From Chitinophagaceae bacterium (GTDB lineage: Bacteria; Bacteroidota; Bacteroidia; Chitinophagales; Chitinophagaceae): a stretch of DNA of 39,870 bases. The translations under genes and the position numbers were made by a program. The stretch is from NCBI GenBank assembly GCA_947372235.1, contig CANBSW010000021.1, positions 1-39,870 of the forward strand, given 5' to 3'. Below the pieces are notes generated by a model. The model had not been told where the DNA came from, did not search any database, and saw only the letters and a program-made list of their open reading frames with translations. Positions 9,408 to 18,417 of the stretch are shown in pieces (the stretch's first letter is position 1; every line of letters starts with the position of its first letter).

Positions 9408-10535
9408 CTATTTTGTTGAAAACTTATAACGTGTTACATGACTATATTTTTCTCCCGGACGTAAAATAGTATTTGGAAAAGATGTTTGGTTTGGACCATC
9501 AGGAAAATGTTGTGTTTCCAAACAAAGGGCAGCATGTTGTGCATATACCCAATTGTTTTTTCCATGCAGAGTACCATCTAAAAAATTACCGGTGTAAAAC
9601 TGGAGTCCGGGTTCGGTTGTGAATACTTCCAGTACACGGCCACTGCCTGCATCGTAAACGGTTGCAATTTGTTCGAGTGTATTTCCTTTGCGATTTAATA
9701 CCCAGTTATGATCGTAACCGCCTTTTACAGAGTCGAGGTCTTTTCCTATTTTTTTAGATGATGTAAAATCCATTGGTGTTCCTTTTACATCAGGCAATAA
9801 TCCTGTTGGAATCAGAAGGCTGTCAACCGCAGTAAATTTATCTGCATTGATCATTAATTCATGATCCAGAATGGTAGCTTCTTTTCCGCCGGAAAGATTG
9901 AAGTAACAATGGTTGGTAAGGTTAACTGGAGTTGGTTTATCGGTAGTTGCGCTGTAAGAAATTTCCAATGCATTATCAGAAGTTACAGTGTAAGTAACTT
10001 CTACTTCTAAGTTACCGGGAAAACCCTGATCACCATCTTTACTGGTGTAGGTAAGTTTTAAGCTGCTGTCGCCTGAGGGTTTGCTGGCTTTCCAAACAAC
10101 TTTATCCAGGCCTTTTAATCCGCCATGTAAAGTATTGCCATGATCGTTTACCGTGAGTTGGTAATTCTGTTTTTCCAAAGTGAATTTTCCTTTGGCAATT
10201 CTGTTTCCATAACGGCCAACCAAACAACCGAAATATGGATTTCCTTTTTGGAGATAACCGGCAAGAGAATCAAATCCTAAAATCACATCACCCATTTTCT
10301 TATCCTTATCTGGCGTTAAAATACTGGTAACCGTGCCGCCATAATTAATAATACTTACCTGCATACCTGATGGATTGGTAATGGTGTACTGAGTAACATC
10401 CTGGTTTTCAAAAACACCAAAAGATTTTTCGGTAACACTGTATTTACCGGCTTCAGGTGTTTTGTTTTGATTACTGTTACAGGCTGCCAGTAAAGCAACT
10501 GCTGCGATCAACCATAAAGAGATTTGTTTTTTCAT
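9408..10535 (-). CDS. galM: Aldose 1-epimerase (galactose mutarotase family), predicted lipoprotein
   Basis: MKKQISLWLIAAVALLAACNSNQ (lipobox LAAC); SIINYGGTVTSILTPDK, GRYGNRIAKGKF, NDHGNTLHGGLKG, NLTNHCYFNLSG: GalM signatures. Confidence 0.93.
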   Translation of the reverse strand: MKKQISLWLIAAVALLAACNSNQNKTPEAGKYSVTEKSFGVFENQDVTQYTITNPSGMQVSIINYGGTVTSILTPDKDKKMGDVILGFDSLAGYLQKGNPYFGCLVGRYGNRIAKGKFTLEKQNYQLTVNDHGNTLHGGLKGLDKVVWKASKPSGDSSLKLTYTSKDGDQGFPGNLEVEVTYTVTSDNALEISYSATTDKPTPVNLTNHCYFNLSGGKEATILDHELMINADKFTAVDSLLIPTGLLPDVKGTPMDFTSSKKIGKDLDSVKGGYDHNWVLNRKGNTLEQIATVYDAGSGRVLEVFTTEPGLQFYTGNFLDGTLHGKNNWVYAQHAALCLETQHFPDGPNQTSFPNTILRPGEKYSHVTRYKFSTK

Positions 10536-10568
10536 TTGGGCAATTTTTATGCAATCGTTGGTTTGGTA

Positions 10569-11267
10569 TTAAGACTGGCCATAATAACTATCGGGGCCAT
10601 GTTTTCTTTCGTAATGTTTTTGTATCAGCGCATCTTTTAATCTTGGAGAATCGGGCCTGATCTGTTCTGTGAGGTAAGCCATCTTTGCAACAGCTTCCAG
10701 CACCGCGCTGTTATAAACCGCTTTGGAAGCAGTTTTTCCCCAGCTGAATGGTGCATGATTTCCTACCAGTATCATTTCCACTTCTTCGTAATTCAGTTTT
10801 TTTTCTTTCAAACAATTCAAGATCTGAATACCGGTTTCATACTCATAATTTCCTTTGATCATTTCATCACTCATCGGTGGTGCGCAGGGAATATCTACTG
10901 TTGTATGATCGGCATGTGTAGTACCGTAATTAGGAATATCCCTTTGTGTTTGCGCCCAGGCAGTTGCATACGTGGAATGTGTATGCACAATGCTCCCGAT
11001 CTTTGGCCAGTGTTTATAAAGAACGGCATGCGTTAATGTATCTGACGATGGACGAAGATCGCCTGCAACTGTATTTCCATCCAGATCTACGATCACCATT
11101 TGTTCCGGAGCAAGATCCTCATAAGGAACGCCACTTGGTTTAATGGCAAAAACACCGAGTTCTCTGTCAACCACACTTACATTACCAAACGTGAACAATA
11201 CCAAATTCAGTTTAGGCAATTGCATATTTGCATCGTAGGCGGCTTGTTGAATATGTTTGTATTTCAT
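10569..11267 (-). CDS. araD: L-ribulose-5-phosphate 4-epimerase
   Basis: LVLFTFGNVSVVDRELGVFAIKPSGVPYEDL, IGSIVHTHSTYATAWAQTQRDIPNYGTTHADH, GNHAPFSWG: AraD class II aldolase fold. Confidence 0.97.
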   Translation of the reverse strand: MKYKHIQQAAYDANMQLPKLNLVLFTFGNVSVVDRELGVFAIKPSGVPYEDLAPEQMVIVDLDGNTVAGDLRPSSDTLTHAVLYKHWPKIGSIVHTHSTYATAWAQTQRDIPNYGTTHADHTTVDIPCAPPMSDEMIKGNYEYETGIQILNCLKEKKLNYEEVEMILVGNHAPFSWGKTASKAVYNSAVLEAVAKMAYLTEQIRPDSPRLKDALIQKHYERKHGPDSYYGQS

Positions 11268-11271
11268 TAAT

Positions 11272-11362
11272 TTGAAAATTTGAAAATTTGAAAATTTGAA
11301 AATGAAAGCAGTTTGAATTTTGTGTACCCAATTTTCAAATTACCACATTTTCAAATTTTCAA
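11272..11362. repeat. Octamer tandem repeat (TTGAAAAT)x4 and inverted copies (ATTTTCAA)x3 filling the araB-araD intergenic region
   Basis: TTGAAAAT at 11272, 11280, 11288, 11296; ATTTTCAA at 11331, 11347, 11355. Confidence 0.97.
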
Positions 11363-11367
11363 ATTAT

Positions 11368-13044
11368 TTACAAGATCGTTTCCTGCTCGATAAAAGTACC
11401 TAAACGCGTGTACATTTGGTACCTTTTTTCATAGATTGGCACACGGGATGGTGCAGGATGGTATACCGCATCAAAACCCTGTCCCATGGCAACCATGGCA
11501 TCTTCTACTTTTGGATAGATGCCGGCGGCTGTTGCAGCAAACATGGCGGCACCCAAAGCACAGGTTTGTTCGCTTTTATGGATGCGGATCGGCATATTCA
11601 TTACATCGGCCATCATCTGCATGATGAAGGGTGATTTTTTGGCCACTCCACCCAAACCAATCAATCCTTTTACGGGAATACCTTCTTCTCTAAATCTATC
11701 TACAATTTTTCTTGCCCCAAAACAAGTGGCTTCTACCAATGATTTGAAAACACGGGGTGCATTGCTGCCCAGATCCAATCCTGAGAAAGATGATTTTAAT
11801 AATTGATTGGCATCCGGTGTTCTTCTTCCATTTAACCAATCTACTGCCAGTTCATCGTCTTCATTTAATGGTAATGCATCTGCCTGTTTGCTGAGTTCGG
11901 CGAGTATCTTATCTGTGATCTCTGCTTTTAATTTTTCTGCGGTTTCTGCATCTACCAAACTTGTTTTCAGTAATATATTTTCCAATGGCCATGCCAGTAC
12001 ATTTCTGAACCATGCATAAGCATCTCCAAAGGCAGACTGTCCTGCTTCCATACCCAACATTCCGGGAATGATAGAACCGGGAACCTGACCGCAAATTCCT
12101 TTTACCAGCTTACCTTTTACTTCCTCAAAAGGTGCCACCAACATATCGCAGGTAGATGTTCCCATTACTTTGCTGAGGTGATAGGGTTCTATCTGTCCAC
12201 CAACCGCTCCCATGTGACAATCAAATGCACCAATACCAATTACAACATTGGTTGATAAACCCAAACGTTTAGCCCAATCATCAGATAAATTACCGGCTGA
12301 TTGAGATGCGGTAGAAGTTTCTGTAAACAATCTTTCTGTAAAGCCTTTTAACAATCCATCCCATGAACTGAAAAATTCTTCGGGAGGTAAACCACCAAAT
12401 TCTTCTGCCCATAAGCTTTTGTGGCCCGCACTGCAAACACCGCGCTTCATTTGATGAATATCATTACCACCCGTCAACAGATAAGGAATCCAATCGCAAT
12501 GCTCTACCCATGAATAGCATTGGTTACGAACTGATTCATCCTCACGAAGAACATGCAACAGCTTTGCCCAGAACCATTCTGATGAATAGATTCCGCCTAC
12601 AAACTGTAAATAATTGGTTTCAAATTTTGTGGCATGCTGGTTTAATTCGGCCGCTTCTTTTACTGAAGTATGGTCTTTCCACAACACAAACATGGCGTTT
12701 GGATTTTCCTCAAAACCCGGCAAGAATGAAAGCGGTGTTCCTGTTTGATCAACCGCTATTGGAGTTGATCCTGTTGTATCTACCGAAATTCCTTTTACAT
12801 TGGCTGCAACAGCAGTTCCTGCTTTTTGCAAACAGTCTTTGATGGTATATTCCAACCCTTCTACATAATCAGAAGGATGTTGACGAAATTGATTATTGGC
12901 GGCATCGCAATACAATCCTTTTTTCCAGCGGGGATAATAAAATATTGATGCGGAAATTTCTGCGCCATTGGCTGCATTTACAATAATGGAGCGGACTGAG
13001 TCGGTTCCAAAATCTACGCCGATTACATAATTTTCACTTAACAT
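11368..13044 (-). CDS. araB: Ribulokinase
   Basis: YVIGVDFGTDSVRSIIVNAANGAEI..., SVDTTGSTPIAVDQTGTPL, GAFDCHMGAVGGQ, GIPVKGLIGLGGVAKKSPFIMQMMADVM: FGGY-family AraB. Confidence 0.97.
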   Translation of the reverse strand: MLSENYVIGVDFGTDSVRSIIVNAANGAEISASIFYYPRWKKGLYCDAANNQFRQHPSDYVEGLEYTIKDCLQKAGTAVAANVKGISVDTTGSTPIAVDQTGTPLSFLPGFEENPNAMFVLWKDHTSVKEAAELNQHATKFETNYLQFVGGIYSSEWFWAKLLHVLREDESVRNQCYSWVEHCDWIPYLLTGGNDIHQMKRGVCSAGHKSLWAEEFGGLPPEEFFSSWDGLLKGFTERLFTETSTASQSAGNLSDDWAKRLGLSTNVVIGIGAFDCHMGAVGGQIEPYHLSKVMGTSTCDMLVAPFEEVKGKLVKGICGQVPGSIIPGMLGMEAGQSAFGDAYAWFRNVLAWPLENILLKTSLVDAETAEKLKAEITDKILAELSKQADALPLNEDDELAVDWLNGRRTPDANQLLKSSFSGLDLGSNAPRVFKSLVEATCFGARKIVDRFREEGIPVKGLIGLGGVAKKSPFIMQMMADVMNMPIRIHKSEQTCALGAAMFAATAAGIYPKVEDAMVAMGQGFDAVYHPAPSRVPIYEKRYQMYTRLGTFIEQETIL

Positions 13045-13050
13045 AGCTTA

Positions 13051-13707
13051 CTAACTAAATAACTGATTCAATTGACTATCGGTATAGTCGTTAACAAAAC
13101 AAACAATATTTGTGTACTTACTAAATTCTTCTTTGGTATGCATGGTAGTTAATACCACACAGGGCATTCCTGCATTCTGCGCGGCTTCAACGCCTTTGGG
13201 CGCGTCTTCAAACACCACACAGTTTTTATATGCTATGCCGATCTGATCTGCACATTTTGTATAGGTTTCAGGATCCGGTTTACTGATCGTTACATTTTCT
13301 GCGGCCACCACTGTTGGAAAATAATGGCGGATATTTAATCCATCCAATACAAAATCAATATTGAACAATATCGCTGCAGAACCAATGGCCATCGGGATAT
13401 TTTCTTTTGAAGCCTTCGCCAAAAAATCATCCAAACCATCCAGTAATTTCAATGATGGCCTGAATGCTTTCTGGTAAGCCGCTTCTTTATCAAAACTCAT
13501 TTTTGTTTTTTCTTCTTCAGAAAATCTTCCCGGGAAAACCCTTTCGAGTAATTCCCCATTCTTTCCATAACACTCTTCCTTTACCCTTGCCATACTAATA
13601 TTTGCGCCAAGATCATTGAGAATTGTATGCCATGCTTTAATGTGAAAATCCATATCATCGATCATTGTTCCATTAAGATCGAATAAAAACGCTTTTTGTT
13701 GCTGCAT
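13051..13707 (-). CDS. HAD-superfamily protein, beta-phosphoglucomutase/sugar phosphatase-like, with DLNGT motif I
   Basis: KAFLFDLNGTMIDD (motif I), MAIGSAA (II), ISKPDPETY (III), VVFEDAPKGVEAAQNAGM (IV). Confidence 0.9.
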   Translation of the reverse strand: MQQQKAFLFDLNGTMIDDMDFHIKAWHTILNDLGANISMARVKEECYGKNGELLERVFPGRFSEEEKTKMSFDKEAAYQKAFRPSLKLLDGLDDFLAKASKENIPMAIGSAAILFNIDFVLDGLNIRHYFPTVVAAENVTISKPDPETYTKCADQIGIAYKNCVVFEDAPKGVEAAQNAGMPCVVLTTMHTKEEFSKYTNIVCFVNDYTDSQLNQLFS

Positions 13708-13772
13708 AATTGAGATGAGAGATGTTAGTTATTTTATGTTGAATGCTGAGTGTTAGATGTTGAATATTAGTT

Positions 13773-13825
13773 GACAGATGACAGTATTAGTAATGAGTTT
13801 TTTCACCTAACAGCTGTCATCTGTC
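13773..13825. repeat. Intergenic hairpin, 12-bp perfect stem, just 3' of xylA
   Basis: gacagatgacag (13773-13784) / ctgtcatctgtc (13814-13825); preceded by degenerate gttgaat/gttagat units at 13738-13772. Confidence 0.88.
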
Positions 13826-13833
13826 TATTATCC

Positions 13834-15162
13834 TTAAATAAAACGGTTAACTACATTTTCTAAATATTCCTGTTTACCACTTACTACAGAAGGCTCGCCA
13901 TTTGCTACAGCAAAATCACGAAGGGCTTCGAGACTTAGTTTTCCTGCTTCAAAATCTTTACCTAAGCCACTGTCGAAAGAAGAATACCTGTCTTCCCTGA
14001 TTTTTTTGTAATCAGATTTTTGCAAAATATCATCTGCTACGATCAATGCTCTCGCAAAAACATCCATACCGCCAACATGAGCATAGAACAGATCAGCAGG
14101 ATCGGTTGAATTTCTTCTGCGTTTTGCATCAAAGTTGATACCACCACCGGCAAAGCCCCCTGCTTCTAAAACAACCAACATTGTTTCGGCCAGTTCGTTA
14201 ATATTATTAGGAAACTGATCGGTATCCCAACCGTTCTGATAATCTCCGCGATTGGCGTCCATACTTCCTAACATTCCCGCATCTGCCGCCACCTGTAACT
14301 CATGCTGGAAAGTATGTCCGGCAAGGGTTGCATGGTTTACTTCAATATTTAATTTAAAATCATTCAACAGATCGTACTGACGTAAAAATCCGATTACGGT
14401 TTCACTGTCGTAATCATATTGGTGTTTGCTTGGCTCGCAAGGTTTTGGTTCGATAAAGAAAGTTCCTTTAAACCCATTTCTTCTTGCATAATCTTTTGCA
14501 GTGTGTAGAAATTTAGCAAGATGTTCTTTTTCGCGTTGCATATTGGTGTTGAGTAAACTCATGTAACCCTCACGTCCACCCCAGAATACATAGTTTTCTC
14601 CACCCAAAGCGATGGTTGCATCCAGTGCCGCTTTTACCTGTGCACCGCCATGTGCCAATACATGAAAATCAGGATTGGTAGCAGCACCATTCATATAACG
14701 TTTGTTGCTAAAGAGATTGGCAGTACCCCATAATAATTTCACACCGCTTTCGGCTTGTTTTTGCTTGGCATAATCTACCAATGCCTGTAATCTTCTTTCG
14801 TTATCAATTACATCATTGGTATAATCAACCACATCAACATCATGAAAACAATAATAAGGAATATTCATTTTTGTGATGAATTCAAAAGCTGCATCCATTT
14901 TATCTTTTGCACGCTCCACTGCATCTGTTTTTACATTCCATGGATAGATATGCGTTGGCTCGCCAAAAGGATCTCCTCCATTGCCTACAAAGGAATGCCA
15001 GTAAGCACAGGCAAAACGTAACCATTCTTTCATGGGTTTGCCTGCAACTATTTTATTTTCATCATACCAGCGGAATGCAAGTGGATTATCGGATCCTGTT
15101 CCTTCAAATTTTACCTGGCCAATGCCTTTGAAAAATTCATGTTCGCCTGTTACAATTTTCAT
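13834..15162 (-). CDS. xylA: Xylose isomerase
   Basis: [29 protein letters not shown]..., [73 protein letters not shown]. Confidence 0.99.
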   Translation of the reverse strand: MKIVTGEHEFFKGIGQVKFEGTGSDNPLAFRWYDENKIVAGKPMKEWLRFACAYWHSFVGNGGDPFGEPTHIYPWNVKTDAVERAKDKMDAAFEFITKMNIPYYCFHDVDVVDYTNDVIDNERRLQALVDYAKQKQAESGVKLLWGTANLFSNKRYMNGAATNPDFHVLAHGGAQVKAALDATIALGGENYVFWGGREGYMSLLNTNMQREKEHLAKFLHTAKDYARRNGFKGTFFIEPKPCEPSKHQYDYDSETVIGFLRQYDLLNDFKLNIEVNHATLAGHTFQHELQVAADAGMLGSMDANRGDYQNGWDTDQFPNNINELAETMLVVLEAGGFAGGGINFDAKRRRNSTDPADLFYAHVGGMDVFARALIVADDILQKSDYKKIREDRYSSFDSGLGKDFEAGKLSLEALRDFAVANGEPSVVSGKQEYLENVVNRFI

Positions 15163-15192
15163 GTTTTTGTATTTTATATTTTACTGATAAGG

Positions 15193-16671
15193 TTATTTAA
15201 TTCTTTGCAGAAGCAATTCTTTCCATGCAAGGTACAGCTCATCATGAAGTTTTACTTCTTTGGGTTCAATCAACTGTAAACATTTCATATTTACAAATGC
15301 TTCTTTTTCATTCGAATAAATATTGGCCCCCAAACCTGCACCAATAGCCGCACCAACACTACCGTCACACTCATATAATTCAACCGGTGTGTTTGTAACA
15401 TTCACAAAAGCCTGAGCAAACACATCACTCAGAAAAAGATTGGCTTTACCTGCGCGTATAACGCTGGGTTGTAAACCATTACCACGCATAATATCCAATC
15501 CATAACGGAAAGAGAAAGCAATACCTTCCTGTGTGGCACGGAAAATATGAGCGGCAGTATGTTTATTAAGATCAATATTTTGAAGATGAGCCTGAACGGT
15601 TTGGTTGTTCAACATTCTTTCTGCACCATTACCAAAAGGAAGAATAGATAAACCATCACTTCCGGGTTGGATATTTCTTGCGGCATCATTAATTTGCGGA
15701 TAGCTGAGTTGGTTACCTGTAATATTTTTTACCCAACTGTTCATGATCCCTGTTCCATTGATGCATAACAAGATCCCGATCCTGTTTTGTTCTGTTGTAT
15801 GATTTACATGCGCAAAACTGTTTACACGGGATTGTTTATCATACGCCAGAGAATCACTAACACTATAAATAACACCGGAAGTACCTGCTGTTGCTGCCAC
15901 TTCGCCGGGTTGCAATACATTTAGTGATAAAGCATTGTTTTGCTGGTCGCCTGCTTTGTATGAAACGGGAATATTGGCTTTGAGAGAAAGTGTTGCAGCA
16001 ATATCTTCTCTCAATAAACCATGTGTGGTAAAGACATTTTTTATTTCTGGTATGATGGAGGCATTAAATCCATAATAACTGAACACATCTTTTGATAATT
16101 CATGATTAGCAAAATCCCAAAAAATACCTTCTGATAATGCAGAGATGGTTGTAGTGGTTTGACCGCTTAATTTCATCGCTATAAAATCTCCCGGCAATAA
16201 AACCTGGTGTATTTTTTCATACACATCAGGCTCATTGGCTTTTACCCAGGCGAGTTTGGAAGCGGTAAAATTTCCGGGTGAATTTAAGAGGTGCGATAAA
16301 CACTGCTCTTCTCCAATTTCCTGAAATGCTTTGTTTCCAAAACTTACTGCACGGCTATCACACCAGATAATACTATCCCGTAAAACTTTTTGGTCCTTAT
16401 CTATCAATACCAATCCATGCATCTGGTAAGCGATACCGATCGCACTGATATCTTTCGGATCGTATTTTTTTGTTGAATTGGCTTTCAGGATAGCTTCCTG
16501 CACATGCAGCCACCACATTTCTGGCGATTGTTCTGCCCATCCGGGTTGTAAAGCGGTAATACCTGTTTCTGTTTCGGGGTATTGTGCAGAGGCAATGGAT
16601 TGTTGGGTGGCTGCATCTACCACAGAAACTTTAATCGAAGAAGTGCCTACGTCTATTCCTAATAATAACAT
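15193..16671 (-). CDS. xylB: Xylulokinase
   Basis: MLLLGIDVGTSSIKVSVVDAATQQ, IGIAYQMHGLVLIDKDQKVLRDSIIWCDSRA, GDQQNNALSLNVLQPGEVAATAGTSGVI. Start moved to 16671 at MLLLGID. Confidence 0.96.
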   Translation of the reverse strand: MLLLGIDVGTSSIKVSVVDAATQQSIASAQYPETETGITALQPGWAEQSPEMWWLHVQEAILKANSTKKYDPKDISAIGIAYQMHGLVLIDKDQKVLRDSIIWCDSRAVSFGNKAFQEIGEEQCLSHLLNSPGNFTASKLAWVKANEPDVYEKIHQVLLPGDFIAMKLSGQTTTTISALSEGIFWDFANHELSKDVFSYYGFNASIIPEIKNVFTTHGLLREDIAATLSLKANIPVSYKAGDQQNNALSLNVLQPGEVAATAGTSGVIYSVSDSLAYDKQSRVNSFAHVNHTTEQNRIGILLCINGTGIMNSWVKNITGNQLSYPQINDAARNIQPGSDGLSILPFGNGAERMLNNQTVQAHLQNIDLNKHTAAHIFRATQEGIAFSFRYGLDIMRGNGLQPSVIRAGKANLFLSDVFAQAFVNVTNTPVELYECDGSVGAAIGAGLGANIYSNEKEAFVNMKCLQLIEPKEVKLHDELYLAWKELLLQRIK

Positions 16672-16870
16672 GTATTCTTTTTTATGGCTTACGGGCAATT
16701 TGATCTATTATCCCTGCCAGTTTATTCCTTATAACCGATCAATATACGCATATTGTTTACATGAAAAACCGGTAATTATTTTCTACAGAAAAACTACCGT
16801 TCATTCGTTAGTTTTTGAAAGCCTTTCTTACTCTTTTTTTATTGTCGATTTACCATTTCTTTTACCATCA

Positions 16871-18268
16871 TTATTTAAAATATCGTTCGGCAAACCTGAT
16901 AAAAGTAGGCCAGTTGGGAACCGGGGTATGACCCGCAGTATGTTGCCTGAAAGCAATTTCTCCATCTGTTAAAGTAGTTTCTACGGGTGGAAAATCGACA
17001 GTTCCCAGGTCTTTCTTGCCAAGCAGTTTATAAACCGGGCCAGCATGAACCCCTCCTAAAAACATTCCTTTGGCATCAACCCATCCATCGCCTTTTTCAC
17101 CGGCGCTGATAAATACAGGTCTTGGGGCACACATAGCCACCAACTCATGAGCATCTACCGGCATATCTCCCCAGGTAAGCGGACCGGCATATTTGATAAA
17201 GTTTCCTGCCATCCAGTGATACTCGCCTGAGCTTGCCACATTTTCTACCAATTCCCCCGCATTTCTACGGTGTAGTTTTACACCACCTTCTCCTGATGAA
17301 CTGATGAAAGCAATCGCAAAACGCGGATCATATGCCATGGTTACTACCGTTGCCTTACCATAACGCGAATGTCCTTCAATACCTACTTTTTTGGCATCTA
17401 CCGCCTTATCTGTTTCAAAATAATCCAATGCTTTACTCGCACCCCATGCCCATGCACGTAAGGAACCCCAATCATCGGCTTTACGTGTTTGACCTTTGTT
17501 CATCAATCCAATAATACCCTGTGTTAAACCGGCACCATTATCGGCCTGAATACTTCCGGGAACAATGATGGCATAACCCCATCCTTTTGCTAAAAGTTGC
17601 TGTTGCCAACCCGGTTCTGCCGGCTTTTGTGAAGATGTGGCGGATGGTGCAGGCATTCGGAATCCCGGAGGAAAAATAAATCCAAATTCCATGATCACAG
17701 GAACAGGGCCTGTTGCATTGGCGGGTGTTATTACTGTTAATTGTATATCAACGGTGATCTGCGGGTAAGAAGAATTGTCTACATGCCCCACCAGTTTTTT
17801 GGTGATCACCGGAATAGCTCCATTGGTTTCATTAACAGTGCTCACCACTTCCCATTTAACGGAAGGAAGGTTTTTTGGAACACGCCCATAGATCTCTCTG
17901 TCAAAATCTTCCACGATCTCCGGCCTGCGCTGGTTCCACCACATTTTTGCAGTGGTCACTTTTTTGCCATTCTTTAAAACCAGGGGATCAGGCAGATCAG
18001 GAAAAGGATTGGCTTTTGCCTCATCATAGTTGGCCGCATTGGGGGCTTTTGGGTCATTGCCATTGGCACCCTGGCGTATAGAACTGATGTGTAAAAGATC
18101 CAACATCTTTTTATAATCCTGCTCGGTCAGTTGCCGAACACTATCAGCAGAACGCCTGCGGGCAATACTATCTGCCGGGGATAATCTTGGTGGCTGAGCT
18201 AACAAAGAAGAACAAAACAGCATAGCAACCAAAAAAAAACAGACTGGCTTCTTTAACAAATAATTCAT
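16871..18268 (-). CDS. CE15-family 4-O-methyl-glucuronoyl methylesterase, secreted
   Basis: Signal peptide; VGIEGHSRYGKATVVTMAYDPRFAIAFISSSGEGG (GxSRxGK nucleophile region), RQHTAGHTPVPNW (His region). Confidence 0.88.
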   Translation of the reverse strand: MNYLLKKPVCFFLVAMLFCSSLLAQPPRLSPADSIARRRSADSVRQLTEQDYKKMLDLLHISSIRQGANGNDPKAPNAANYDEAKANPFPDLPDPLVLKNGKKVTTAKMWWNQRRPEIVEDFDREIYGRVPKNLPSVKWEVVSTVNETNGAIPVITKKLVGHVDNSSYPQITVDIQLTVITPANATGPVPVIMEFGFIFPPGFRMPAPSATSSQKPAEPGWQQQLLAKGWGYAIIVPGSIQADNGAGLTQGIIGLMNKGQTRKADDWGSLRAWAWGASKALDYFETDKAVDAKKVGIEGHSRYGKATVVTMAYDPRFAIAFISSSGEGGVKLHRRNAGELVENVASSGEYHWMAGNFIKYAGPLTWGDMPVDAHELVAMCAPRPVFISAGEKGDGWVDAKGMFLGGVHAGPVYKLLGKKDLGTVDFPPVETTLTDGEIAFRQHTAGHTPVPNWPTFIRFAERYFK

Positions 18269-18344
18269 TGAAAAAAATTAAGGATGCGTAAATGAATAAG
18301 TGCTTGCTGACCTAACCGGTAGTTTTAAATATTATTCCAAAGGT

Positions 18345-18386
18345 AAAGAGGCAGAATACAGAAACCTTTCTGTATTCTGCCTCTTT
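18345..18386. terminator. 20-bp perfect hairpin between susD and the CE15/catabolic genes; terminator or attenuator candidate
   Basis: aaagaggcagaatacagaaa (18345-18364) / tttctgtattctgcctcttt (18367-18386). T-rich on both outer sides, but no long uninterrupted U tract. Confidence 0.85.
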
Positions 18387-18417
18387 TATTAAGTAACAAA
18401 TTACTGTTTCTTTTACA

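Noticed and set aside
9338-11367. CRISPR array interpretation of the short tandem repeats
   Set aside because: Units are 7-8 nt with no spacers and there are no cas genes; these are microsatellite/STRR-like arrays.
16771-16798. Weak hairpin ggtaattattttctacagaaaaactacc between xylB and CE15
   Set aside because: Short interrupted stem; not comparable in strength with the other junction hairpins, so not listed as a feature.
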